Of a stretch of 64,000 nucleotides of DNA, positions 45,046-52,637 are shown in pieces. The stretch covers positions 1-64,000 of the forward strand of contig ONIQ01000004.1 in NCBI GenBank assembly GCA_900317925.1, in the 5' to 3' direction. The stretch is from an uncultured Bacteroidales bacterium. Lineage in GTDB: Bacteria; Bacteroidota; Bacteroidia; Bacteroidales; UBA932. The notes under the pieces are model-generated. The model did no database searches, had not been told where the DNA came from, and saw nothing but the letters and a program-made list of their open reading frames with translations. Numbering within the stretch: position 1 is the first letter of the stretch; every line of letters starts with the position of its first letter. Made by a program: the position numbers and the translations under genes.

Positions 45046-46113
45046 ATGAAATACACCAATTTTCTCAAAACCATCCTTTTCCTTTCGGCGATTGCATGCA
45101 TCCTCTCCTGTAGTGAGAAAAAATATGAAACCGTTGTCCCGAAAATCGTTGATGTGACATCAGGTGCCGATATTGCTTTCAAGGCGATTGGAGGAGAGGG
45201 CGATATTCAGGTATCTTCTTCCGAAGGGCAAGTTACTGCTACCACGCAACAATCGGACTGGTGCCACCTTACGCAAAATGGAAACACGATTCATGTAGTT
45301 GTGGACAATCATTCCGGTTTGGAAAGCCGTTATGCCGTTATCGACCTCAAGGCCGGAGAGGCTACCGGCAAAACCATTGTCCACCAGTATGGTATTATCG
45401 TACGTTCTCTCACTGTAGAAGATAAGAACGTCAATAACAAGGAACAGGATATTGTATTCCCCTACGATGCCAACGAATCCGTCATCGTAGCCACTACCGA
45501 TGTAAACTGGCTCACCATCTCCACCGATAAAGAAACCTTGAAGCTTCATGTTGCGGAAAATGCGGAAAAAGGTTTCCGTGAAGCACTTGTAAATTGGTCA
45601 ATCGGTCAGATGAAAGGTGAATTCAGTGTAATTCAGTTTGACGCCCTTGATGCCGGACTTCTTGGCGATTGGACTTGGACGGTTATCAATGCCGCCAATA
45701 ACCGGTCCATGACCATGAATGCAACCCTTTCCGAAAATATCGAAGAATTGGTTCTTGGACTTAAGTATAGTACTGCCGGAGACTGGTCGACACCGGTTAT
45801 CATCAATGGTAAAGAAATCAAAATCCCTCTGGGAGAAGATATCGGACAGTACAAGACCTCTTCCAAGACCTATCATACTTTCCCGTTGATGGCTGCGGGC
45901 TCCGCCGCTATCCAATATGCAAATGCAGTCAGCACAGGATACTTCAACCTCTCTTTGAGCAAAGACGAGACGACAGGAAAATGGAAGGCCGTCGGTAATT
46001 TCGATGAGTATCCCGGTATGAATTTCCGCTTGGAGTTCTTTGAAAGTGCCGAACATACTGGTACTTCCGGGTCCCGTCTTGCCATGAAGAGCATTACGGC
46101 AACGCAGAAATAA
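45046..46113 (+). CDS. BACON-domain lipoprotein
   Basis: 355 residues. The lipobox ILSC gives Cys22. Two BACON-like beta domains (about 35-120, with WCHLTQNG, and about 120-205, with VNWLTISTDKE) are followed by a C-terminal beta domain (about 210-350). BACON domains bind mucin or carbohydrate, or act as spacers, in surface lipoproteins. AGGAGGG lies 7 bases before the start (45032-45038). It is the last gene of the operon. It shares the AT-rich character of the end of the preceding gene. Confidence 0.8.
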   Translation: MKYTNFLKTILFLSAIACILSCSEKKYETVVPKIVDVTSGADIAFKAIGGEGDIQVSSSEGQVTATTQQSDWCHLTQNGNTIHVVVDNHSGLESRYAVIDLKAGEATGKTIVHQYGIIVRSLTVEDKNVNNKEQDIVFPYDANESVIVATTDVNWLTISTDKETLKLHVAENAEKGFREALVNWSIGQMKGEFSVIQFDALDAGLLGDWTWTVINAANNRSMTMNATLSENIEELVLGLKYSTAGDWSTPVIINGKEIKIPLGEDIGQYKTSSKTYHTFPLMAAGSAAIQYANAVSTGYFNLSLSKDETTGKWKAVGNFDEYPGMNFRLEFFESAEHTGTSGSRLAMKSITATQK

Positions 46114-46119
46114 CCAGAA

Positions 46120-47211
46120 TTAATCCTGACTCAGGATTTCATTCTGAACTTGCACGGAGGCTTCGTGGATGGCGTTGAAGACGTCTTTCACGAAGCCTTC
46201 CGTTAATCCGTAGCCCTGGCCTTTGGACACCATCTCGCCCAGCAGCTCGTCCCAGCGGGCCGTCTGGAGGATGGCAATATTGTGCTCTTTCTTGAACAGA
46301 CCAATCTTCCGGCTGATCTCCATACGGGATTTCAGCGTAAAGAGCAGGTTCTCGTCCAGGATATCTATCTGTGCCCGCAACTGGTCGATATTCTCGCGGT
46401 AGTCCACGCTGTCCGAGTCCTTCTCACGGATGATCAGCGACGCGAGCAGGCGGCCCAGCGCATCCGGTGTGAGCTGCTGCTTGGCGTCGGACAGGGCGCA
46501 GGACGGGTCGCAATGGCTCTCGATCATCAGTCCCTCCAGGCCCAGGTCCATGGCCCGCTGCGAAATTTCGGCCAGGAAATCGCGGCTGCCGCCCATGTGC
46601 GACGGATCGGCGAAGAACGGCAGTTCCGGGAAACGGCTGCGCAGTTCAATGGCAATCTGCCAGCCCGGAGCGTTGCGATAAGCCGTTTTCTCCAACGAGG
46701 AAAAACCGCGGTGGATGACGCCCAGCTTGCGGATGCCGGCACCGTACAGGCGCTCCAGCGCACCAATCCACAGGTCGATATCGGTATTCACCGGATTCTT
46801 CACCAGGATGGGAATGTCCGTTCCCTGCAAGGCATCGGCGAGTTCCTGCATCAGGAAGGGATTGGCGGTGGTACGCGCCCCGATCCACAGGTAATCCAGC
46901 CCATATTTCAAGCATTCATAGACATGCTTGGCACTGGCCACCTCGGTGCCCACTTTCATACCCAGTTCTTTCTGGACGCGTTTCATCCAGCGAAGGCCTT
47001 CGGAGCCCACTCCTTCAAAGGAACCCGGATGGGTACGCGGTTTCCAGATACCGGCCCGGAAGACATGGATGCCCTCGCGGGCGAGCCCCGTGGCCGTTGT
47101 CATCACTTGTTCTTCGGTTTCGGCGCTGCAAGGGCCGGCAATCACCATCGGCCGCGGCAGCGTAAAAAAGCCCCAGTCCGCTACCGGGACCAGTTCCCAA
47201 TTCTGTGCCAT
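46120..47211 (-). CDS. DAHP synthase-chorismate mutase fusion
   Basis: 363 residues. The N-terminal DAHP synthase of the KDOPS-like type (about 15-265; IAGPCSAETEEQ, VKNPVNTD, DPSHMGG) is fused to a C-terminal AroQ-type chorismate mutase (about 275-355; YRENIDQLRAQIDILDENLL). It catalyses the first shikimate step and the branch to prephenate; fusion usually allows feedback control by the mutase domain. Its start overlaps the tyrA stop by one base. Confidence 0.96.
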   Translation of the reverse strand: MAQNWELVPVADWGFFTLPRPMVIAGPCSAETEEQVMTTATGLAREGIHVFRAGIWKPRTHPGSFEGVGSEGLRWMKRVQKELGMKVGTEVASAKHVYECLKYGLDYLWIGARTTANPFLMQELADALQGTDIPILVKNPVNTDIDLWIGALERLYGAGIRKLGVIHRGFSSLEKTAYRNAPGWQIAIELRSRFPELPFFADPSHMGGSRDFLAEISQRAMDLGLEGLMIESHCDPSCALSDAKQQLTPDALGRLLASLIIREKDSDSVDYRENIDQLRAQIDILDENLLFTLKSRMEISRKIGLFKKEHNIAILQTARWDELLGEMVSKGQGYGLTEGFVKDVFNAIHEASVQVQNEILSQD

Positions 47212-48074
47212 TATCGAATAATCTTTTTGATGCGGTTGGCTTCTTCAATCAGTTCCCGCACCTTGGGTTCATCATATTCTTCCAGGGCCTGGCGGAACGC
47301 CTTCAGTTTGTCCCGATAGGTATCCAGTACCTGGATTACATTGTCGCGGTTCTGCAGGAGGATGGGCACCCACATGTTGGCACCGCTCTTGGCCAGGCGG
47401 ACGGTGGAAGAAAAACCGCCGGACGCCAGGTCGAAAATATGTTTCTCGTCTTTTTCCTTGTCCAGGACCGTCAGGGCCAGGGCGAAGGACAAAACATGCG
47501 ACAAGTGCGACACATAGGCCGTGTGCACGTCGTGGCTGGAAGAGCGCATGTAGGTGGGATGCATGTTCAGCGTCTCATACAGGGACTGGGCCACCGCCAC
47601 CGCACGCGGGTTGGATTCCTCGGTATCGGCCAGGATGCAGGCCCGCCCGTCAAAGAGGTTGGGGATGGCCGCCCAGGGGCCGGAATACTCGGTACCCGCC
47701 ATCGGGTGCGTGAGCACCAACTGCTTGCGGCAAGGATGATAGAGTACCGCCTGCGCCAGTTTTTCCTTGGTGGAACAGACATCCATCACGATTTTATCGG
47801 CATAGCCTTCCTTGTCGAACAGGTCCAGCACCCTTCCGATCACCTCGATCGCCGCGCTCACGGGAACAGCCACGAGGATGATGTCGCTTTCCCGCACACA
47901 TTCCTCCAGCGGGACCACCCAGTCCACGATGCCCAGTTTCTCGGCCGCGGCCGCGGCTACCGGATCGGCCTCGACCCCCAACACGCTGCCGGCAAAGCCG
48001 CGGCGACGAAGGTCAATGGCCATCGAGCCGCCGATCAAACCGGTTCCGACAACGCCTAATGCATATTTTTTCAT
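47211..48074 (-). CDS. tyrA: Prephenate dehydrogenase
   Basis: 287 residues. The NAD-binding N-terminus is GVVGTGLIGGSMAIDL, followed by a helical dimerisation domain; there is no ACT domain. It oxidatively decarboxylates prephenate to 4-hydroxyphenylpyruvate for tyrosine. It overlaps pheA by 4 bp (ATGA). Confidence 0.94.
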   Translation of the reverse strand: MKKYALGVVGTGLIGGSMAIDLRRRGFAGSVLGVEADPVAAAAAEKLGIVDWVVPLEECVRESDIILVAVPVSAAIEVIGRVLDLFDKEGYADKIVMDVCSTKEKLAQAVLYHPCRKQLVLTHPMAGTEYSGPWAAIPNLFDGRACILADTEESNPRAVAVAQSLYETLNMHPTYMRSSSHDVHTAYVSHLSHVLSFALALTVLDKEKDEKHIFDLASGGFSSTVRLAKSGANMWVPILLQNRDNVIQVLDTYRDKLKAFRQALEEYDEPKVRELIEEANRIKKIIR

Positions 48075-48892
48075 ACTCCAACTGCTTTATATTCACCCAA
48101 AATATCCAGGTCCTTAATGAGCGGACGCACCGCCGTCAGCGCTTGCTGCCACCGGTTATAGTCCGAAAAACAGATATCGGCATAGAAGAAATACTGCCAT
48201 TTCTCACCGGGGATGGGCAGGGACTGGATGCGCGTGAGGTTCATGTCGTAGAAGGACAGTACCGTCAGGATGTGCGACAGCGCGCCCGGGGTATGGGGCA
48301 GGGTGAAGCAGACGGACGCCTTGTCGGCCGGCCCCTCGGGTGGGGTCAGTTTTTCCGAAAGGACCACAAAGCGGGTGTAGTTGTCCGGATATGTTTCGAT
48401 ATTTTCCCGGAGGATTTCCAGGGAATACACCTCGGCAGCCAGGGCGGAAGCAACCGCCGCCACCCCCCGCAGGGCATACCGGGAAATCTCTTCCGCCGCC
48501 ATGGCCGTATTCTCGGCCCGTTTCACCAGGGCCCAGGGACACTCCTTTTCAAAAAAAGCGCGGGTCTGGTCGATGGCCATGGGATGGGTACGCACCTCGC
48601 GGATGTCCTCCAGCCGCTGACCGGGCAGGGCCAGCAGGTTCTGGTGAATGTGCAGGTACACCTCTCCGATGATCCGCTGGGGATGGCGGCGGAGCAGGTC
48701 AAAATTCGGCAGAAGCCCACCGGAGGAGGTATTCTCGACCGCCATCACGGCCGCATCGGCCCGATGGTCCTCCATCGCCTGGTACAAACCCTTGAATGAC
48801 TGGCATTCAACGATTTGGGCATCCGGGAAAAAGGCCCGGGCAGCCTGGTCATGGAAGCTGCCCCGGACACCTTGAATGGCGACTTTCGTCAT
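48071..48892 (-). CDS. pheA: Prephenate dehydratase
   Basis: 273 residues. Two periplasmic-binding-like lobes carry the catalytic TRF motif (DNYTRFVVLSEK), followed by a C-terminal ACT domain (about 190-270) for phenylalanine feedback. It converts prephenate to phenylpyruvate. It lies 34 bp after frr, so it may be read from the pyrH promoter. The aminotransferase gene often found between pheA and the DAHP synthase in Bacteroidales is absent. Confidence 0.95.
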   Translation of the reverse strand: MTKVAIQGVRGSFHDQAARAFFPDAQIVECQSFKGLYQAMEDHRADAAVMAVENTSSGGLLPNFDLLRRHPQRIIGEVYLHIHQNLLALPGQRLEDIREVRTHPMAIDQTRAFFEKECPWALVKRAENTAMAAEEISRYALRGVAAVASALAAEVYSLEILRENIETYPDNYTRFVVLSEKLTPPEGPADKASVCFTLPHTPGALSHILTVLSFYDMNLTRIQSLPIPGEKWQYFFYADICFSDYNRWQQALTAVRPLIKDLDILGEYKAVGV

Positions 48893-48926
48893 ATTTCAAT
48901 CTTGTCAAGTTCGTTTTGTGGGACGG

Positions 48927-49493
48927 TTAAACCGTCAGGATTTCCTTTTCTTTGGCAGAAATGAGCGCATCCACTTCTTTCACCCGTTTGTCGGTGACTT
49001 TCTGCAGTTCGTCCTCTCCCTCTTTCTCGCCATCCTCGGACAGGCCGTCGTTCTTCTGGGCCTTCTTGAGGGCGTCGATACCGTCGCGGCGGGCGTTGCG
49101 GATGGACACCTTGCAAGTCTCTCCGGCCGCACCGGCTTTCTTGATCAGTTCACGACGGCGTTCCTCGGTCAAGGCAGGCACCACGCAGCGGATCACTTCG
49201 CCGTTGTTGGACGGGGTCAGGCCAACGTTGGCATCCAGGATCGCTTTCTCGATCTTGGAAATCATCGAGCGCTCCCAAGGCTGGATGACCAGCGTCTTGG
49301 CATCCGGCGTGGTAATGGAGGCAACCTGGCCGAGCGGGGTGGGGGTCCCGTAATAATCGACCGTCACGCCGTTGAAGATGGACGGATTGGCTTTTCCGGC
49401 CCGATAGGTCTTAAGGTCTTCCTCCAGGAAAGCCAGCGAATCCAGCATCTTCCGGTCTGCAGCCTCTACGATTTCTTTTGCTTTCGGTAACAT
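48927..49493 (-). CDS. frr: Ribosome recycling factor
   Basis: 188 residues, the normal RRF length, with the conserved LKTYRAGKANPSIFNGVTVDYYG and long C-terminal helices (KVSIRNARRDGIDALKK). With EF-G it splits post-termination ribosomes. It lies 21 bp after pyrH, the usual pairing. Confidence 0.98.
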   Translation of the reverse strand: MLPKAKEIVEAADRKMLDSLAFLEEDLKTYRAGKANPSIFNGVTVDYYGTPTPLGQVASITTPDAKTLVIQPWERSMISKIEKAILDANVGLTPSNNGEVIRCVVPALTEERRRELIKKAGAAGETCKVSIRNARRDGIDALKKAQKNDGLSEDGEKEGEDELQKVTDKRVKEVDALISAKEKEILTV

Positions 49494-49514
49494 ATCGATA
49501 TCTGTTTTAATTGT

Positions 49515-50219
49515 TTATACGTGTACGAGCGTGCCGACTTTCTCGCCGTGAAGCAGGCGGGTCAGGTTGCCGGTCGCATTCATGTCGAAGACGATGATGG
49601 GCATGTTTCCTTCACTGCAAAGGGCGAAGGCCGTCTGGTCCATCACCTTCAAGTGTTTCGAAAGGGCCTCGTCAAAAGTGAGTTCCTCATACCTTACCGC
49701 GGTGGGATCCTTTTCCGGATCGGCCGTATAGACTCCGTCCACACGGGTGCCTTTCAGCAAGGCATCGGCCTTCAGCTCCAGGGCGCGCAGGGCGGCTCCG
49801 GAATCGGTCGTAAAGAAGGGATTGCCCGTTCCGCCCGAGATGAGGGCCACGCCGCCTTTCTCCAGGAACGCGACCGCCTTGTCCCGCATATAATAGGTAG
49901 CGATGGGCTCCATCGGAAGGGCCGTAAATACCTGGGCATCAACCCCTTCCTCTTTGATAAAGGTGGCCAGTGCCAGCGAGTTGATGACCGTGGCCAGCAT
50001 GCCCATCTTGTCTCCGTCCACCCGGTCGAAACCCTTTCCGGCGCCCTGAAGGCCACGGAAGATGTTGCCGCCGCCATTGACGATGGCTACCTGCAGGCCG
50101 GCTTTCGCCGCCGCTGCAATTTCGCGTGCATAGGCACGCAGACTGTCCGGATCCAAGCCTTTTCCCTGCGGTCCGCCAAGGCTTTCGCCACTCAGTTTCA
50201 ACAATACTCGTTTATACAT
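49515..50219 (-). CDS. pyrH: UMP kinase
   Basis: 234 residues. The N-terminal YKRVLLKLSGESLGG and NGGGNIFRG are UMP kinase signatures of the amino-acid kinase fold. It makes UDP in pyrimidine synthesis. It is first in a probable five-gene unit pyrH-frr-pheA-tyrA-DAHP synthase/CM. Confidence 0.98.
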   Translation of the reverse strand: MYKRVLLKLSGESLGGPQGKGLDPDSLRAYAREIAAAAKAGLQVAIVNGGGNIFRGLQGAGKGFDRVDGDKMGMLATVINSLALATFIKEEGVDAQVFTALPMEPIATYYMRDKAVAFLEKGGVALISGGTGNPFFTTDSGAALRALELKADALLKGTRVDGVYTADPEKDPTAVRYEELTFDEALSKHLKVMDQTAFALCSEGNMPIIVFDMNATGNLTRLLHGEKVGTLVHV

Positions 50220-50244
50220 ACTGCTACACCTTTACAAAGTTTAA

Positions 50245-50292
50245 CAAATTTATCAGAAAATTATGAAACTTGCAAGAAAGAGATTATCTTTG
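50245..50292. promoter_or_regulatory. Divergent promoters for pyrH (minus) and sdhC (plus)
   Basis: Minus: TTG (plus 50273-50275), 20 bases, then TAAATTTG (plus 50245-50252), a perfect match. Plus: TATCTTTG at 50285-50292, a perfect -7 box, but the nearest TTG (50270-50272) is too close to be a standard -33 element. Confidence 0.7.
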
Positions 50293-50324
50293 CGTAATTA
50301 AATTGGAATAAAACAAAAAGAATA

Positions 50325-51020
50325 ATGGCAAATTTCCTGACATCCTCCATCGGTAAGAAATTCATCCAGAGCATCAGCGGAGCCTTCCTGATTATCTTCA
50401 TGCTCCTCCATGCTTCTATCAACTTCTTCTCCGTTATTGATTCATTCAAAGGCACTTACGGAGCAGAAGACGGCCTGTTCAAAATGGGCTGCGACTTCAT
50501 GGCCCTCCCCATCGTAACCGTCATGGTCCCGGTCCTGGCCCTGGGCTTCATTGTCCATATCGCCTACGGCTGCTACCTTACCTGGCAGAACATCCGCGCC
50601 CGCGGTGGTTACAATCGGTACGAGGTTGCCAGCAAAGCCGCCGCAGATTCCTGGTCGGCCAAGAACATGCTGGTGCTGGGTATTGTCATCCTGGGACTCC
50701 TGTTCTTCCACCTGACGCACTTCTGGGCCAAGATGCAGCTCGCCGAGTTCACCGGCGGTGAGGCTGAGAATCCGTACATGCTGCTGAACCTTACCTTCGG
50801 CAATATCTGGGTCGCCCTCTGCTACATCGTATGGTTCATCGCCATCTTCCTCCACATGAGCCACGGTTTCTGGAGCATGTTCCAGACGGTGGGCTGGAGC
50901 AACACCATCTGGATGAAGCGCACGAAGGTGATCGGCATCATCGTTGCCGCCGTCATCGTGCTGATGTTTATCTCTGTCGTCTGCAACGCCTATCTCCAGG
51001 CCAACGGATTGATTGGATAA
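50325..51020 (+). CDS. sdhC: Succinate dehydrogenase/fumarate reductase cytochrome b subunit
   Basis: 231 residues with five predicted membrane helices. It starts MANFLTSSIGKKFIQSISG, and has His residues in helices (LLHASIN, VHIAYG, FFHLTHFW, LHMSHGFW) that can ligate two b haemes, as in the single-subunit b558 type. It would anchor the SdhA/SdhB (FrdA/FrdB) subunits and pass electrons to or from quinone. Those two genes normally follow directly but are not here: the next gene is trpB. Confidence 0.93.
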   Translation: MANFLTSSIGKKFIQSISGAFLIIFMLLHASINFFSVIDSFKGTYGAEDGLFKMGCDFMALPIVTVMVPVLALGFIVHIAYGCYLTWQNIRARGGYNRYEVASKAAADSWSAKNMLVLGIVILGLLFFHLTHFWAKMQLAEFTGGEAENPYMLLNLTFGNIWVALCYIVWFIAIFLHMSHGFWSMFQTVGWSNTIWMKRTKVIGIIVAAVIVLMFISVVCNAYLQANGLIG

Positions 51021-51036
51021 ATTTTTTCATTTTTTC

Positions 51037-51067
51037 TTGCATTTTTGATTTCGATTGCTCATCTTTG
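51037..51067 (+). promoter_or_regulatory. Promoter of the trp leader and trpB
   Basis: TTG (51037-51039), 20 bases, then CATCTTTG (51060-51067), one mismatch to TAnnTTTG. The predicted start lies about 4 bases before the leader-peptide ATG. Confidence 0.7.
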
Positions 51068-51075
51068 CAAAAGTT

Positions 51076-51132
51076 ATGAGAATGAACATGGTCAATAACT
51101 TCTGGTGGCGCACTTGCAGTTCCAATCTGTAA
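51076..51132 (+). CDS. Trp leader peptide
   Basis: An 18-residue ORF, MRMNMVNNFWWRTCSSNL, with two adjacent Trp codons (TGGTGG, 51103-51108). Tandem Trp codons just before alternative hairpins and a terminator are the hallmark of an attenuation leader. Translation speed through the Trp codons would sense charged tRNA-Trp. Confidence 0.88.
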   Translation: MRMNMVNNFWWRTCSSNL

Positions 51133-51205
51133 GTCGCTTTGCCGTAGTTATTATCCTGCACTATATGAAAGGCACGCTGACTTACAGCGTGCCTTTCTTT
51201 TTTTT
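51112..51205 (+). promoter_or_regulatory. Trp attenuator (1:2, antiterminator 2:3 and terminator structures)
   Basis: Region 1 ACTTGCAG (51112-51119) pairs with CTGTAAGT (51127-51134; one G-U pair, 7-base loop). Region 2 (51127-51143) pairs with 51171-51187, including nine perfect pairs CTGTAAGTC/GACTTACAG, as an antiterminator. The terminator is a perfect 13-bp stem, GAAAGGCACGCTG (51167-51179) with its complement (51185-51197), loop ACTTA, then T8 (51198-51205). A ribosome stalled at the Trp codons would cover region 1 and free region 2 to block the terminator. Confidence 0.9.
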
Positions 51206-51249
51206 CACCCGAGACAATTATTATTTTTAAACATTTAACAAATAACGTC

Positions 51250-52614
51250 ATGAAACAGAAAAAGTACCTGCTTCCGGAGTCCGAGATTCCGACCCATTTT
51301 TTCAACATCCAGGCCATCATGCCCAACAAGCCACTGCCCTTCCTGCACCCTGCCACCAAGCAGCCGCTGAAGCCGGAGGATCTGTATCCCATCTTCTGTA
51401 AGGCCTGTGCCGATCAGGAACTCAACCAGACCGACGAATGGATTCCCATCCCGGAGCCGGTCCGCGAGCAGTATGCCGCCTACCGCTGCACCCCGCTGGT
51501 GAGGGCCTATGAACTGGAGGCCGCTTTGGGAACCCCTGCGCACATCTATTTCAAGAACGAAAGTGTATCGCCCGCCGGCAGCCACAAGCTGAACTCCGCC
51601 ATTGCCCAGGCCTACTACGCCAAGGAGCAGGGAATCACCAACCTTACCACCGAAACCGGTGCCGGCCAGTGGGGCGGTGCGCTCAGCTATGCCACCAAGA
51701 AGTTCGGCATTGAATGCGCTGTCTATATGGTAAAGGTGAGCTACGAACAGAAGCCTTTCCGCCGTTCCATCATGCAGGCTTTCGGCGCAACCGTTACGCC
51801 CTCCCCTTCCATGAGCACCCGTGCCGGTAAGGACATCATCACCCGCAACCCCAACGACCAGGGTTCCCTGGGCTGCGCCATCTCCGAAGCCATTGAGCTG
51901 GCCGTGAACACCCCCAACTGCAAGTACGCCCTGGGTTCCGTGCTGAACCACGTGTGCCTGCACCAGACGGTCATCGGCCTGGAAGCCGAGAAACAGATGG
52001 CCCTGGCTGGAGAATATCCGGATATCGTGATTGCCTGCTTCGGCGGCGGCTCCAACTTCTGCGGCCTGTCCCTTCCGTTCATGCGCCACAACATCCAGGA
52101 TGGCAAGAAGACCCGCTTCATCGCGGCCGAGCCCTGCTCCTGCCCCAAACTGACCAAGGGTAAATTCGAATATGACTTCGGCGACGAGTCCGGCATGACC
52201 CCGCTCCTGCCCATGTTCACCCTGGGCCACACCTTCAAACCCGCCGCCATCCACGCCGGTGGCCTCCGCTACCACGGTGCCGGTGTCATCCTCTCCCAGC
52301 TCATGAAGGACGGTTACATGGAAGCCGTTGATATCGAACAGATTGACGCCTTCAAGGCCGGCGTGCTCTTCGCCCGCACCGAGGGTATCATCCCTGCCCC
52401 GGAAAGCTGCCACGCCATTGCCGCCACCGTTACCGAAGCCCTCAAGTGCAAGGAGACCGGCGAACAGAAGACCATCCTCTTCAACCTCTCCGGCCACGGA
52501 TTCGTGGACATGAGCGCCTACGACCAGTATTTCTCCGGCGAAATGCAGAACTACCATGTTTCCGATGCCGACCTGGCCAAGTACATTGCCAGCGCCGATG
52601 CCCTGAACAAATAA
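51250..52614 (+). CDS. trpB: Tryptophan synthase beta subunit (TrpB2-like)
   Basis: 454 residues, longer than the classic 390-400, with an N-terminal extension typical of the TrpB2 class. The PLP lysine is in SPAGSHKLNSA, the phosphate loop in FGGGSNF, and ETGAGQWGGALS is conserved. It condenses indole and serine to tryptophan. No trpA or other trp gene is adjacent; it is controlled by its own attenuator. It could scavenge free indole. Confidence 0.95.
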   Translation: MKQKKYLLPESEIPTHFFNIQAIMPNKPLPFLHPATKQPLKPEDLYPIFCKACADQELNQTDEWIPIPEPVREQYAAYRCTPLVRAYELEAALGTPAHIYFKNESVSPAGSHKLNSAIAQAYYAKEQGITNLTTETGAGQWGGALSYATKKFGIECAVYMVKVSYEQKPFRRSIMQAFGATVTPSPSMSTRAGKDIITRNPNDQGSLGCAISEAIELAVNTPNCKYALGSVLNHVCLHQTVIGLEAEKQMALAGEYPDIVIACFGGGSNFCGLSLPFMRHNIQDGKKTRFIAAEPCSCPKLTKGKFEYDFGDESGMTPLLPMFTLGHTFKPAAIHAGGLRYHGAGVILSQLMKDGYMEAVDIEQIDAFKAGVLFARTEGIIPAPESCHAIAATVTEALKCKETGEQKTILFNLSGHGFVDMSAYDQYFSGEMQNYHVSDADLAKYIASADALNK

Positions 52615-52637
52615 TCCTGAACGACCATTCATCGAAT

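Noticed and set aside
46122..46138. 17-bp palindrome (AATCCTGA/TCAGGATT) between convergent genes as a bidirectional terminator
   Set aside because: It lies within the last codons of the DAHP synthase gene and has no T run on either side.
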